Assembly (NCBI RefSeq): GCF_000429185.2
Contig: NZ_AUBJ02000001.1
Location: 3,038,001-3,102,000 of the forward strand
Source: Actinoalloteichus caeruleus DSM 43889
GTDB taxonomy: Bacteria > Actinomycetota > Actinomycetes > Mycobacteriales > Pseudonocardiaceae
Direction: 5' to 3'
DNA length: 64,000 bases
Under the pieces are notes generated by a model, which was not told where the DNA came from, did not search any database, and worked only from the letters and a program-made list of their open reading frames with translations. A program made the position numbers and the translations under genes. Below are positions 25,154 through 35,221 of this stretch, one piece after another (position 1 is the first letter of the stretch; each line of letters opens with the position of its first letter).

Positions 25154-28100
25154 TCACGACAGCTCGATCAGCAGGTCGCCCCCTTCGACCTGCTGCACCC
25201 CGCCGATGGCGAGCCGACGGACCGTTCCGCCCTTCGGGGCGGTGATGCCAGCCTCCATCTTCATCGCCTCGATGGTCGCGACGGTCTGACCGGCCTCGAC
25301 GGTGTCGCCCTCGACGACCGAGACCGTCACGACCCCGGAGAACGGCGCCGCGACGTGACCGGGGTTCCCCCGGTCCGCCTTCTCCGCGGCGGGCACGTCC
25401 GAGGCGATGGACCGGTCCCGGACCTGGATGGGCCGCAGCTGCCCGTTGAGGGTGGCCATCACGGTCCGCATGCCGCGCTCGTCGGCCTCGCCGATCGCCT
25501 CCAGGTGGATGAACAGCCGGACACCGCGTTCCAGGTCGACCGAGTACTCCTCGCCCGGGCGCAGGCCGTACAGGAAGTCCTTGGTCCGCAGGACGCTGGT
25601 GTCACCGAACGCCTCGCGGTGCTGGGCGAACTCCTTAGCCGGCCCGGGGAACAGCAGCCGGTTCAACGTCGTCCTCGGGTCCGAGCCCAACCCGGCCCGG
25701 TCCTCCTCGGTGAGATCCACCACCGGGCGGGGCTCGGCGCGGCCCGCCAGCGCCTTGGTCCGGAAGGGCTCCGGCCACCCGCCGGGCGGATCGCCCAGCT
25801 CTCCGCGCAGGAACCCGACGACCGAGTCCGGGATGTCGAACCGCTGCGGGTCGGCCTCGAACTCGGCCGGGTCGACACCCGCCCCCACCAGGTGCAGGGC
25901 GAGGTCCCCGACCACCTTGGAGGAGGGGGTGACCTTGACCAGGTGGCCCAGGATCCGGTCGGCGGCCGCGTAGGTGGCCTCGATCTCCTCGAACCGGTCG
26001 CCGAGCCCGAGGGCGATGGCCTGTTGCCGCAGGTTCGACAGCTGCCCACCCGGGATCTCGTGCCGGTACACCCGCCCGGTCGGGGACGGGAGCCCCGACT
26101 CGAACGGCTGGTAGACGCGGCGCACGGCCTCCCAGTAGGGCTCGAGGTCGCAGACCGCCCGCAGGTCGAGGCCGGTCGACCGCTCGGTGTGGTCTGTCGC
26201 GGCGACGATGGCGGACAACGGGGGTTGGGAGGTCGTGCCAGCCATCGAGGCCGCGGCCCCGTCCACCGCGTCGACCCCGGCGTGGACGGCCGCCAGCAGG
26301 GTGGCGAGCTGCCCGCCCGGGGTGTCGTGGGTGTGCAGGTGCACCGGCAGGTCGAACTCGCGTCGCAGCGCCGAGACCAGGGTCGCCGCCGCCGGTGGGC
26401 GCAACAGCCCCGCCATGTCCTTGACCGCCAGGACGTGCGCACCCGCCGCCACGATCTGCTCGGCGAGCCGGAGGTAGTAGTCCAGCGTGTAGAGGCGCTC
26501 ACCCGGGTCCGAGAGGTCACCGGTGTAGCAGAGTGCGACCTCGGCCACGGCGGAACCGGTCTCCCGCACCGCGTCGATCGCCGGCCGCATCTGGCCCACG
26601 TCGTTGAGCGCGTCGAACACGCGGAAGATGTCGATGCCGGTGGCGGCGGCCTCCCGGACGAAGGCGTTGGTCACGTCCGTCGGGTACGGCGTGTACCCCA
26701 CGGTGTTCCGTCCCCGCAGCAGCATCTGGAGGCAGACGTTGGGCACGGCCTCCCGCAGCGCGGCCAGCCGCTCCCAGGGGTCCTCGGAGAGGAACCGCAG
26801 GGCCACGTCGTAGGTGGCTCCGCCCCAGGCCTCCAGGGAGAGCAGCCGCGGGGTCATCCTGGCCACGTGGGGAGCGACGGCGACCAGGTCCCGGGTCCGG
26901 ACCCGGGTGGCCAGCAGCGACTGGTGCGCGTCCCGGAAGGTCGTGTCAGTGACCGCGACCGCGTCGGAGGACCGCAGCCACCGGGCGAACCCGACCGGCC
27001 CCAACTCGGCCAGCCGCTGCCGGGAACCCGGCGGGGCCGGTTCGGAGAGGTCGGTCTCGGGCAGCTTGTGCGCGGGGTCCAACAGGGACGGCCGCTCCCC
27101 GTGCGGACGGTTCACGGTGACGTCGGCGAGGTAGGTCAACAGCCTGGTGCCCCGGTCCGCCGAGTGGCGGGCGGTCAGCAGGTGGGGGCGTTCCTCGATG
27201 AAGGAGGTGGTGACCCGGCCCGCCCGGAAGTCCGGGTCGTCGAGGACGGCCTGGAGGAACGGGATGTTGGTCGCGACGCCCCTGATCCGGAACTCGGCGA
27301 CGGCCCGGCGGGCCCGGGAGACGGCCGTGGGGAAGTCGCGTCCCCGGCAGGAGAGCTTCACCAGCATCGAGTCGAAGTGGGCGCTGATGTTGGTGCCGGC
27401 GAAGGTCGTTCCCCCGTCGAGGCGGATGCCCGACCCACCGGGCGAACGGTAGGCGCTGATCAGGCCGGTGTCGGGGCGGAAACCGTTGGTCGGGTCCTCC
27501 GTCGTGATCCGGCACTGCAGGGCCGCGCCGCGCAGGCTGACCGTCTCCTGGCTGAGCCCCAGGTCCGCCAGGGTCTCGCCGGAGGCGATCCGGAGCTGGG
27601 ACTGGACGAGGTCGACGTCGGTGACCTCCTCGGTCACGGTGTGCTCGACCTGGATCCTCGGGTTCATCTCGATGAACACGTGCTCGCCGCGTTCGTCGAG
27701 CAGGAACTCCACCGTGCCGGCGTTGACGTAGCCGATCTGCCTGGCGAAGGCGACCGCGTCGGCGCAGATGCGCTCCCGCAGCGCCGGGTCGAGGTTCGGG
27801 GCCGGCGCGATCTCGATGACCTTCTGGTGCCGTCGCTGCACCGAGCAGTCCCGCTCGAACAGGTGCATGACCTCACCGGTGGCGTCGGCGAGGATCTGGA
27901 CCTCGATGTGCCTCGGGTTGACCACCGCCCGCTCCAGGAAGACGGTGGGATCACCGAAGGCGGACTCGGCCTCCCGCATGGCGGCCTCCAGCGCGTCGCG
28001 CAGCGCCTCCGGCCGTTCCACCCGGCGCATACCCCGCCCGCCACCGCCCGCCACCGCCTTGACGAACACCGGGAACGTCATGTCCTCCGCCGCGCGGAGG

Positions 28101-28531
28101 AGGTCCTCGGTGCGCGAGGAGGGCTCCGACGACGCGAGCACCGGCAGGCCGGCGGCGCGGGCCGCCGCGACCGCCCTCGCCTTGTTCCCCGTCAGCTCCA
28201 GCACCTGCTGGGTGGGGCCGACGAAGGTGATCCCCGCCTCGGCGCAGGCCCGCGCGAGTTCCGGGTTCTCCGAGAGGAACCCGTAGCCGGGGTAGACGGC
28301 GTCGGCGCCCGCCCGGCGCGCGGCCTGCACGATCTCCGGCACGGACAGGTAGGCGCGCACCGGATGGCCGGGCTCGCCGATCTCGTAGGCTTCGTCGGCT
28401 TTCAACCGGTGCAGGGAGTTGCGGTCCTCGTGCGGGAAGACGGCCACCGTCTTCGCTCCGAGCTCGTAGCCGGCTCGGAATGCCCGGATCGCGATCTCCC
28501 CGCGGTTGGCGACGAGGACCTTCCGAAACAT
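25154..28531 (-). CDS. pyc: Pyruvate carboxylase
   Basis: A single-chain 1125-residue biotin enzyme that makes oxaloacetate from pyruvate, ATP and bicarbonate. The order is a biotin carboxylase domain (residues 1-450; VANRGEIAIRAFRAG, GGGGRGMRR ATP loop), the carboxyltransferase domain (about 525-800; DTTFRDAHQSLLATR), the PYC/OADA region, and a C-terminal biotinyl domain with the biotinylated Lys1091 in EAMKME. All key motifs are intact. It supplies oxaloacetate for the TCA cycle and amino acids. The ATG start matches the family N terminus MFRKVLVANRGEI. A 293-nt space separates it from recG, presumably containing its promoter. Confidence 0.98.
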   Translation of the reverse strand: MFRKVLVANRGEIAIRAFRAGYELGAKTVAVFPHEDRNSLHRLKADEAYEIGEPGHPVRAYLSVPEIVQAARRAGADAVYPGYGFLSENPELARACAEAGITFVGPTQQVLELTGNKARAVAAARAAGLPVLASSEPSSRTEDLLRAAEDMTFPVFVKAVAGGGGRGMRRVERPEALRDALEAAMREAESAFGDPTVFLERAVVNPRHIEVQILADATGEVMHLFERDCSVQRRHQKVIEIAPAPNLDPALRERICADAVAFARQIGYVNAGTVEFLLDERGEHVFIEMNPRIQVEHTVTEEVTDVDLVQSQLRIASGETLADLGLSQETVSLRGAALQCRITTEDPTNGFRPDTGLISAYRSPGGSGIRLDGGTTFAGTNISAHFDSMLVKLSCRGRDFPTAVSRARRAVAEFRIRGVATNIPFLQAVLDDPDFRAGRVTTSFIEERPHLLTARHSADRGTRLLTYLADVTVNRPHGERPSLLDPAHKLPETDLSEPAPPGSRQRLAELGPVGFARWLRSSDAVAVTDTTFRDAHQSLLATRVRTRDLVAVAPHVARMTPRLLSLEAWGGATYDVALRFLSEDPWERLAALREAVPNVCLQMLLRGRNTVGYTPYPTDVTNAFVREAAATGIDIFRVFDALNDVGQMRPAIDAVRETGSAVAEVALCYTGDLSDPGERLYTLDYYLRLAEQIVAAGAHVLAVKDMAGLLRPPAAATLVSALRREFDLPVHLHTHDTPGGQLATLLAAVHAGVDAVDGAAASMAGTTSQPPLSAIVAATDHTERSTGLDLRAVCDLEPYWEAVRRVYQPFESGLPSPTGRVYRHEIPGGQLSNLRQQAIALGLGDRFEEIEATYAAADRILGHLVKVTPSSKVVGDLALHLVGAGVDPAEFEADPQRFDIPDSVVGFLRGELGDPPGGWPEPFRTKALAGRAEPRPVVDLTEEDRAGLGSDPRTTLNRLLFPGPAKEFAQHREAFGDTSVLRTKDFLYGLRPGEEYSVDLERGVRLFIHLEAIGEADERGMRTVMATLNGQLRPIQVRDRSIASDVPAAEKADRGNPGHVAAPFSGVVTVSVVEGDTVEAGQTVATIEAMKMEAGITAPKGGTVRRLAIGGVQQVEGGDLLIELS

Positions 28532-28824
28532 GCGCGCTCCCTCCGATGGGCCAGTGTCGCGAGCAGGGACGTTACCCGCTTCGTCCTACTTTTCGGGAGT
28601 GCCGTTCCAGTGGCCAGACGCGGCCGGAGTGGTGCGCCCCCGGCCACCGGCGCGTCGGGGGAACCGGGTGGCGGCGGAGGCGCGTGGTCGGGGACCGCGC
28701 TGGTCCCACCTCCCGTGACGCCCTGGTCAGGGCCCCGGTCGGCGGGCGGCGTCCCGCCCGGTCTGGCGGGCTCGTCGCCCGGGTGGTGGGGCGGTCGCCC
28801 ACCCGAGGTCGGGGTGCGGCGAGC

Positions 28825-31065
28825 TCAGGTCTTCTGGAGATACTCGGCCCGTTCGTCGTCGACCATCGCCGCGACCAGCCGGGCCAGCCCGGGGTGGTGG
28901 GTGAGGTGCGGGTCCTCCCCCACCAGCCGTTCCGCCTCGCCCCGCGCCTCGGCGATGAGGTCCTCGTCCGAGATCAGGGACAGCAACCGCAGGGTCGAAC
29001 GGCGGCCGGACTGGGAGACGCCGAGGATGTCGCCCTCCCGACGCAGTTCCAGGTCCAGGCGGGCGAGTTCGAACCCGTCGGTGGTGGAGGCGACCGCGTC
29101 CAGTCGCTGCATGGTCGAGGTGCCGGACGGTGCCTCGCTGACCAGCAGGCACAGTCCCGGCGCCGAGCCTCGGCCGACGCGGCCCCGCAGCTGGTGCAGC
29201 TGGCTGACGCCGAAGCGGTCGGCGTCGAGGATGACCATGACCGTGGCGTTCGGGACGTTGACGCCCACCTCCACGACCGTCGTCGCCACCAGCACGTCGA
29301 GCTCGCCGGCGGCGAAGGCCCGCATCGCGGTGTCCTTCTCCTCGGCGGGCAACCTGCCGTGCAGGACCCCGATCCGCAGGCCCAGCAACGGCCCCTCCGC
29401 GAGGCGGGGGGCGACGTCGAGCACGGCGACCGGTGGTCGCCGCGCGCCTCCGCCCTCGTCCGGCGGGGCGAGCTCGTCGAGGTCCTCCTCGGCGTCCCCG
29501 CCGCGTCTGCCGCCCTGTCCCGCCGTTCCCGCCGCTCCGTCCTCGCCGATGCGGGGGCAGACGACGTAGACCTGGTGGCCGGCGGCGACCTCCTCCCGCA
29601 CCCGCTGCCACGCCCGGTCCAGCCAGGACGGTTTCTCCGCCACCGGCACGACCGAGGTGCTGATCGGGGAGCGCCCGCTGGGGAGTTCCCGCAACGCGGA
29701 CACCTCCAGGTCGCCGTACACGGTCATCGCGACCGTCCGGGGGATCGGGGTGGCGGTCATCACCAGCAGGTGCGGGCTGGTCCCGCTGTCGTCCCTGCTG
29801 CGCAGCGCGTCACGCTGTTCCACCCCGAACCGGTGCTGCTCGTCGACCACCAGCAAGCCGAGGTCGGCGAACCGCACGCGGTCCTGGATGAGGGCGTGGG
29901 TCCCGACGACGATGCCGGCGGCGCCGGACACCGCGTCCAGGAGGGCCTGCCTGCGCTTCGCGGCGGGCAGGGAACCGGTGAGCAGGGTGAGCCGGGTGGC
30001 GTGCTCAGGGGCGCCCAGCTCGCCCTCGGACGCCAGGTCTCCGAGCAGTTCCGCCAGCGACCTGGCGTGTTGGGCGGCGAGCACCTCGGTCGGGGCCAGC
30101 AGCGCCGCCTGCCGACCGGCGTCCACCGCCTGGAGCATCGCCCGCAGGGCCACCACCGTCTTGCCCGACCCCACCTCGCCCTGGATCAGCCGGTTCATGG
30201 GGTGCCGGGCGGCGAGGTCCTGGGCGACCGCGCCACCCACCTCCCGCTGCCCCGCCGTCAGCGTGAACGGGAGCCGCTCGTCGAAGGCGGCCAGCAGGCC
30301 GTCGCCGACCGGGGGGCACGGCGGGGCGGGCCGCTCCTCGACGAGGTGCCGACGTCCCACCAGCGCGAGCTGGACGGCCAGGGCCTCGTCCCACTTGAGC
30401 CGCTTCCTGGCGACCGCCAGCTCCCGGTGGTCGGCGGGCCGGTGGATGCGCCGGATGGCCTCCTCGAAGCCCAGCAGGTGGTGCCGGCGGCGGAGGTCGG
30501 CGGGCAACGCGTCCTCGCTCCCCTCCCACACGTCCAGCACCTGGCGGACGCAGCGGGCGATGGACCAGGAGGGGAGCCCCTGGGCCGCCGGGTAGACGGG
30601 GATCAGCGCGGCGGCGAACTCCTCGGCCGCCGCCTGTTCGTCGCCGTCGGCTCCCCCGGCCTCGGGAACCCCGATCAGCTGGTACTCGGGGTTGGCGAGT
30701 TGGAGCGCCCCCCGATAGCTGGTGACCTTCCCCGCGAAGAGCCCGCGCCGGCCCGGGAGCAGCTCGCGTTCGCGCCAGGCCTGGTTGAAGAAGGTGCAGT
30801 TCAGGGTGCGTTGCCCGTCGGTGATCCTGACCTCGAGGATCGTCCCGCGCCGCGAGCGCATGGTGCGCCTGTTGACCCGGTCGACCTGGGCCAGGACGGT
30901 GGCGTGCTCGTCGGTCTCCAGCCCGGCGATGCGCGTCAGCTCGCCGCGCTCGGCGTACCGCCGAGGGAAGTGGTAGAGCAGGTCACCGACGGTGCCGATC
31001 CCCAGCGCCGTCTCCAGGGCCTTGGCGGTCTTGGCCCCGAGCAGGGGCTCCAGCGGGGCGTCCAT
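28825..31065 (-). CDS. recG: ATP-dependent DNA helicase RecG
   Basis: A 746-residue branch-migration helicase that regresses stalled forks and remodels recombination junctions. The N-terminal wedge/OB part is followed by helicase motif I GEVGSGKT, motif II DEQH (VVDEQHRFG), motif III TATPIPRT and the C-terminal helicase half ending ARLVAAMVDDERAEYLQKT. An Asp/Gly-rich insert (around residue 500) lies inside the helicase core and looks lineage-specific. The ATG at 31065 gives the family-like MDAPLEPLLGAKTAKALE; a longer start would add 69 low-complexity residues. Confidence 0.96.
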   Translation of the reverse strand: MDAPLEPLLGAKTAKALETALGIGTVGDLLYHFPRRYAERGELTRIAGLETDEHATVLAQVDRVNRRTMRSRRGTILEVRITDGQRTLNCTFFNQAWRERELLPGRRGLFAGKVTSYRGALQLANPEYQLIGVPEAGGADGDEQAAAEEFAAALIPVYPAAQGLPSWSIARCVRQVLDVWEGSEDALPADLRRRHHLLGFEEAIRRIHRPADHRELAVARKRLKWDEALAVQLALVGRRHLVEERPAPPCPPVGDGLLAAFDERLPFTLTAGQREVGGAVAQDLAARHPMNRLIQGEVGSGKTVVALRAMLQAVDAGRQAALLAPTEVLAAQHARSLAELLGDLASEGELGAPEHATRLTLLTGSLPAAKRRQALLDAVSGAAGIVVGTHALIQDRVRFADLGLLVVDEQHRFGVEQRDALRSRDDSGTSPHLLVMTATPIPRTVAMTVYGDLEVSALRELPSGRSPISTSVVPVAEKPSWLDRAWQRVREEVAAGHQVYVVCPRIGEDGAAGTAGQGGRRGGDAEEDLDELAPPDEGGGARRPPVAVLDVAPRLAEGPLLGLRIGVLHGRLPAEEKDTAMRAFAAGELDVLVATTVVEVGVNVPNATVMVILDADRFGVSQLHQLRGRVGRGSAPGLCLLVSEAPSGTSTMQRLDAVASTTDGFELARLDLELRREGDILGVSQSGRRSTLRLLSLISDEDLIAEARGEAERLVGEDPHLTHHPGLARLVAAMVDDERAEYLQKT

Positions 31066-31261
31066 CGAGGTCACTGTCCCACCTCCCGCCGACACCACCG
31101 TGACGAGGTGCCCGGTGGTCGCCGCCGCGTCCGACCAGCGCCGGCGACCGCGGCGGAACGCCGTCCCGGCGGCCGGCGGGCGCTGGGGGCCCGTGCTGCC
31201 CGGGGACGCCCGAAGGCGCCGGCACCGGAGGCCGAGCCGGTGGTGGTCGGGCGGGCCGGGG

Positions 31262-32924
31262 TCATTCGACACCCACCAGGAGGATCGCGTCCGGGACCCG
31301 CACGTCGTACCCGGTCAACTCCACCTCCGGGTGGTCCGCCCGCAGCCGCCCGGTGATCGAACCGAGCAGCGTGGGGGGCGCGTCCTGTCCGGTCAGGGCG
31401 GTCACGATCTCCGCTCCGTTGGTCAACATGCGGTCCAGCAGCCGGGCGGCGGCGGAGGGGACGTCGTCGGCGATGAGCACGACCTCGCCGTCCACCAATC
31501 CCAGCACGTCTCCCGGTTCGCAGCGACCGACCCAGGTCAGGGCGGCGCGCCTGGCCACCATGAGTTCTCCCCTCCTGGTCGCGGCGGCGGCCTCGGCCAT
31601 GCTGACCGCGTCATCGGCGGGACGTCGACCGGGGTCGTGGACCGCGAGCGCCGCGAGGCCCTGCACCGGGGAGGCGGTGGGTACGACCACCACCTCCCGG
31701 CCCCGTTCCCAGGCCCGGCCGGCCGCCTGCTCCACGGTTGCCGTCAACCCCCGGCCGTTGGGCAGCAGCACGACGTGCCGGGCGCCCGCCTCGAGCAGCG
31801 CGTCATCCAGTGCGGCGTCCAGCTCGGGCCCCGCGCTGTTCCCCGGCACCACGACAGCCCCCTCCGCCCGGAAGAGCTCAGCCAGCCCTCACCGGCCACG
31901 ACCGCGACCACCGCCCTGCCCTCGGTGACGCCGGACGTCGACGTCGGCGCGCCGGCCCCGGCGGCCGCCGCCCGGAGGCCGTCACCAGACGACGGACCCG
32001 CACCCGGTGTGGTCGACCCAGCTCGATGCCACGCTCGACGGCGGCCCCGACGTCCGCGCAGTGCACGTGCACCGCCCAGTGGCCCGCGCCGTCCCCGGCC
32101 ACCGACACGCAGTCCCCGATCGCGGTGAGCGCCACGCGCAGCTCGGCCACGCGGTCCTCGTCGGAGTCCGCCAGCAGGTACATCACCTCGTGGTCGTAGT
32201 CATCCCCGAGCTCGTCCGCGTCAGGAGCGGCCCCTCGGGTCGTGGAGTCGCCGGAGCCGGTGCGCAGCGGAACGCGGGACAACGCGTCCCGCCTGGCGCC
32301 GTCCGCGCTCGGTGGCCGGTCCTCGACCAGCGCCAACAGGGCGTCGAGGATCACCAGGACACCGCAGCCACCGGCGTCCACCACTCCGGTGGCGGCGAGC
32401 GCGTCCTGCTGCCCGGGGGTCGCCAGCAGCGCCCGTTCCGCTCCCGCCACCGCCGCCGCGAGCACGTCGAGCAGGGTGTTCCCCGAGGAGGTCTCCACGG
32501 CCTCGACGCACCCGGCCAGCACGGTGAGCATCGTGCCAGGAGCGGGTTCGGTCACGGCTGTCCTCGCGACCCGCTCCACGCCGGCCAGGGCGTGCGCCAT
32601 CCGAGGCGCGTCGACCAGGTCGAGGTCCCGAACCGCCTCGGCGAGCCCTCGCAGCATCTGGGACAGGATGACGCCGGAGTTGCCCCGCGCGCCGAGCAAC
32701 GCGCCGGTGGCCAGGGCGGACGCCACCTCGCCGAGGGTGGCCCCGCCGGGCAGGGGGGCGACCCGCTCCGAGGCGGCGCGCATCGTGTTCAGCAGGTTGG
32801 TGCCGGTGTCGGCGTCCGGGACGGGGAACACGTTGATGCCGTCGATCCGCTCCCGGTGGAGCTCCAACGCGGCGACACAGTCCTCCGCCCACCTCCGGAG
32901 TAACAGCACGTCCAGGTTCCGCAC
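31262..32924 (-). pseudogene. DAK2/FakA-like kinase-domain protein, frameshifted
   Basis: The N-terminal part runs in frame from the GTG at 32924 and holds the DAK2 fold: FPVPDADTGTNLLNTM (nucleotide/metal site near residue 35) and GALLGARGNSGVILSQ. It continues to VHVHCADVGAAVERGIELGRPHRVRV. Near 31985 the homologous reading moves to a second frame (GVTEGRAVVAVVAGEG) and near 31890 to a third (AELFRAEGAVVVPGN), each equal to one missing base; at the second site GGCTGGCT reads as a GGCCTGGCT lacking one C. The third frame finishes the C-terminal domain at 31262. As written the first frame ends in Arg/Pro nonsense at 31878. Intact homologues of about 540 residues sit beside recG in most actinobacteria; the Firmicutes FakA relative phosphorylates fatty acids. 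Either genuine decay or sequencing error. Confidence 0.85.
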
Positions 32925-33225
32925 CGAGGAGCTCCTCCGCTTCCACCGTCCCGGCCCGTCGCGGGGACCGGGAAACTGGGCTCGGTCTTACACCATCCTC
33001 GCCGGCTCCTCACCTCCGCGCCCCCGCCCGGCCGGCGGGCGTTTCCCCGGGGTGCCCCAGCTTCGGTGCTGGCCACCCGGCCCTGGTGCGGCGGGGTCCC
33101 GGTTTGGAGCCGCTCGCGGACAGCGGTTAACCTGTTGTGGTTGCCCGGCCCGGCCCGGGTTCTCATATCGCCTCCGGCGGCACGACCGCCGGGAGCGCGC
33201 GTACCCAACGTAAGGAGTGTCTGAC

Positions 33226-33417
33226 GTGGCTGCCGTCTGCGACGTCTGTGGCAAGGGGCCGGGCTTCGGCAAGTCGGTCTCGCACTCGCACCGCCGTACC
33301 AACCGTCGGTGGAACCCGAACATCCAGACCGTGCACGCGAAGGTGGGCGTCTCCCAGCGCCAGCGCCTGAACGTGTGCACCGGCTGCCTGAAGGCAGGCA
33401 AGGTCGTTCGCGGCTGA
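33226..33417 (+). CDS. rpmB: 50S ribosomal protein L28
   Basis: A 63-residue L28 with conserved [20 protein letters not shown] and the second pair CTGC, so it is the zinc-binding form. The GTG at 33226 fits the usual [11 protein letters not shown] start and has AAGGAG about 9 nt upstream; an earlier GTG overlaps that site. It is transcribed away from the DAK2 gene across a 300-nt space that must hold both promoters. A strong hairpin follows the stop. Confidence 0.95.
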   Translation: MAAVCDVCGKGPGFGKSVSHSHRRTNRRWNPNIQTVHAKVGVSQRQRLNVCTGCLKAGKVVRG

Positions 33418-33434
33418 CAGGCCGAGTGCTCGAC

Positions 33435-33480
33435 GGGAGCCCGGAACTCGGACGTGCCAACGTCGGAGTTCCGGGCTCCC
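33435..33480 (+). terminator. Strong hairpin terminator after rpmB
   Basis: A 15-bp perfect stem (33435-33449 with 33466-33480, GGGAGCCCGGAACTC type) extends past one mismatch by four more pairs to a 6-nt loop. It begins 18 nt after the rpmB stop. There is no T-run, so it is of the I-shaped kind. Confidence 0.7.
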
Positions 33481-33630
33481 GCGCGTCCGGGGGTGGGTGG
33501 GGGCCGGCGCGCTCCGCCTCCAGCGCCCGCCCAGGCCAGGCGGTCCCAGGTCCCCGGCTCCGGCCCTGCGCCGTCGTCGCTTCGCTGTTACACAGGTGGG
33601 CAGCGGTCCCGACCGGTCGGAGGGCAGGCC

Positions 33631-34383
33631 ATGCGGTTCGAGAACAGGGTCGTGTTCGTCACGGGCGGGGCCTCGGGCCTCGGACTCGCCATCGCCAGCC
33701 GGTTCGGCGCGGAGGGCGCCCGGGTCGTCATCGCCGACATCGCGCTGGACGCGGCCAGGGAGGCCGCGCGGAGCGTGGGTGACGCGACCGCCGTCCGGGT
33801 GGACGTGTCCGACCCGGAGTCGGTGCGGCAGGGGTTCGAGCACGTACTCGCCGAGGAGTTGCGGGTGGACGTGGTCGTCAACAACGCCGGCATCGACGGG
33901 GAACAACGCATCACGCACGAACACCCGCTGGAGAACTGGCGCCGGGTGATGGCGATCAACGCGGACGGGGCGTTCCACACCCTGCGGTACGGGCTGGACG
34001 CCCTGCTGCGCTCCGGCGGTGGCTCGGTGGTGAACATGGCCTCGACCGCCGGGCTGACGGCGTTCCCGAACATCCCCGCGTACACGGTCGCCAAGGCCGG
34101 GTTGGTGGGCCTCACCAGGGCGACGGCGATCGAGTACGCGGACCGGCACATCCGGGTGAACGCGGTCGCGCCGACGATGGTGCTCACGGCCCTGGTGGAG
34201 AACTTCATCGAGAACGCGGAGGACCCGGCGGCGATGCGGGCCCAGCTGACGGGGATGAACCCGCTCCCGGGTGCGCCGGAGCCGGCCGACGTCGCGGCGG
34301 CGGTCGCGTTCCTCGCCTCGGAGGAGGCCCGGTTCATCACGGGCGTGACCCTGCCCGTCGACGGCGGTTACACCGCCCGCTGA
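33631..34383 (+). CDS. Short-chain dehydrogenase/reductase
   Basis: A 250-residue classical SDR, an NAD(P)-dependent oxidoreductase. It has the cofactor loop TGGASGLG (residues 10-17), NNAG, the catalytic Ser in NMASTAG, and the YxxxK pair in AYTVAKAG. The Asp after the second strand (VVIADIALD) favours NAD(H). C-terminal GVTLPVDGGY is typical. The ATG at 33631 has GGAGGGCAGG just upstream. Substrate is unknown; no pathway neighbours are seen. Confidence 0.92.
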   Translation: MRFENRVVFVTGGASGLGLAIASRFGAEGARVVIADIALDAAREAARSVGDATAVRVDVSDPESVRQGFEHVLAEELRVDVVVNNAGIDGEQRITHEHPLENWRRVMAINADGAFHTLRYGLDALLRSGGGSVVNMASTAGLTAFPNIPAYTVAKAGLVGLTRATAIEYADRHIRVNAVAPTMVLTALVENFIENAEDPAAMRAQLTGMNPLPGAPEPADVAAAVAFLASEEARFITGVTLPVDGGYTAR

Positions 34384-34468
34384 GCGCCGGCAGCCGGCGA
34401 GGACCCCGGCCGGCGGGCCGCACCGCCGTCCCGCGCACCCGGTCTCGGACCGCGCCGGGAACGCCCGG

Positions 34469-35146
34469 TCAGGGCAGCTTCCAGTCCACCGGCTGCGCCC
34501 CCTGCTGCTCCAACAGCGCGTTGACCCGGCTGAAGGGACGGGATCCGAAGAAGCCGTAGTGGGCGGAGTTCGGGCTGGGGTGCGGCGACTCCACGCAGGG
34601 CACGTCGCCGAGCAGCGGCGCGAGGCTGCGGGCGTCGCGCCCCCACAGCACGGCGACCAGTGGGCCACCCCGCGCGGCCAGGGCGCGGATCGCCTGCTCG
34701 GTCACCTGCTCCCAGCCCTTGCCTCGGTGGGAACCGATCCGGCCCGCCTCCACGGTGAGCACCCGGTTCAACAGCAGGACGCCCTGCTGCGTCCACGGGG
34801 TCAGGTCTCCGTGGGACGGCTTGGGGTGGCCGAGGTCCGAGACGTACTCCTTGAAGATGTTGTTCAGGCTCGGGGGGAGGGGGCGGGTGTCCTCCGCGAC
34901 CGAGAAGCTGAGGCCCACGGCGTGGCCGGGACGCGGGTAGGGGTCCTGGCCGACGATGAGCACCCGCACCTCGTCGAAGGGCTGCTGGAAGGCGCGCAGC
35001 ACGTTCGGCCCCGGCGGGAAGTAGCCCCGTCCGGCGGCGACCTCCTCGCGCAGGAAGTTCCCCATTCGGGCGATCTGCTCGGCGACGGGTTCGAGAGCGG
35101 CGCTCCACCCGGCTTCGACAACCTCGTTCAACGGACGTCCAACCAC
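34469..35146 (-). CDS. ung: Uracil-DNA glycosylase
   Basis: A 225-residue family 1 UDG that removes uracil from DNA. It has the catalytic Asp in [18 protein letters not shown] (about residues 62-79), the [11 protein letters not shown] motif, and the base-flipping ESPHPSP loop. It lies near thiL as in M. tuberculosis, here separated by two small genes. Its product works with mutM in base-excision repair. Confidence 0.97.
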   Translation of the reverse strand: MVGRPLNEVVEAGWSAALEPVAEQIARMGNFLREEVAAGRGYFPPGPNVLRAFQQPFDEVRVLIVGQDPYPRPGHAVGLSFSVAEDTRPLPPSLNNIFKEYVSDLGHPKPSHGDLTPWTQQGVLLLNRVLTVEAGRIGSHRGKGWEQVTEQAIRALAARGGPLVAVLWGRDARSLAPLLGDVPCVESPHPSPNSAHYGFFGSRPFSRVNALLEQQGAQPVDWKLP

Positions 35147-35221
35147 GGCCGGGACTCTAGCGATCAGGACCGACGGCGCCGCGCACCGCCCGGGTGCCCG
35201 CCGCCGGAGCCGGGGCGTCGG

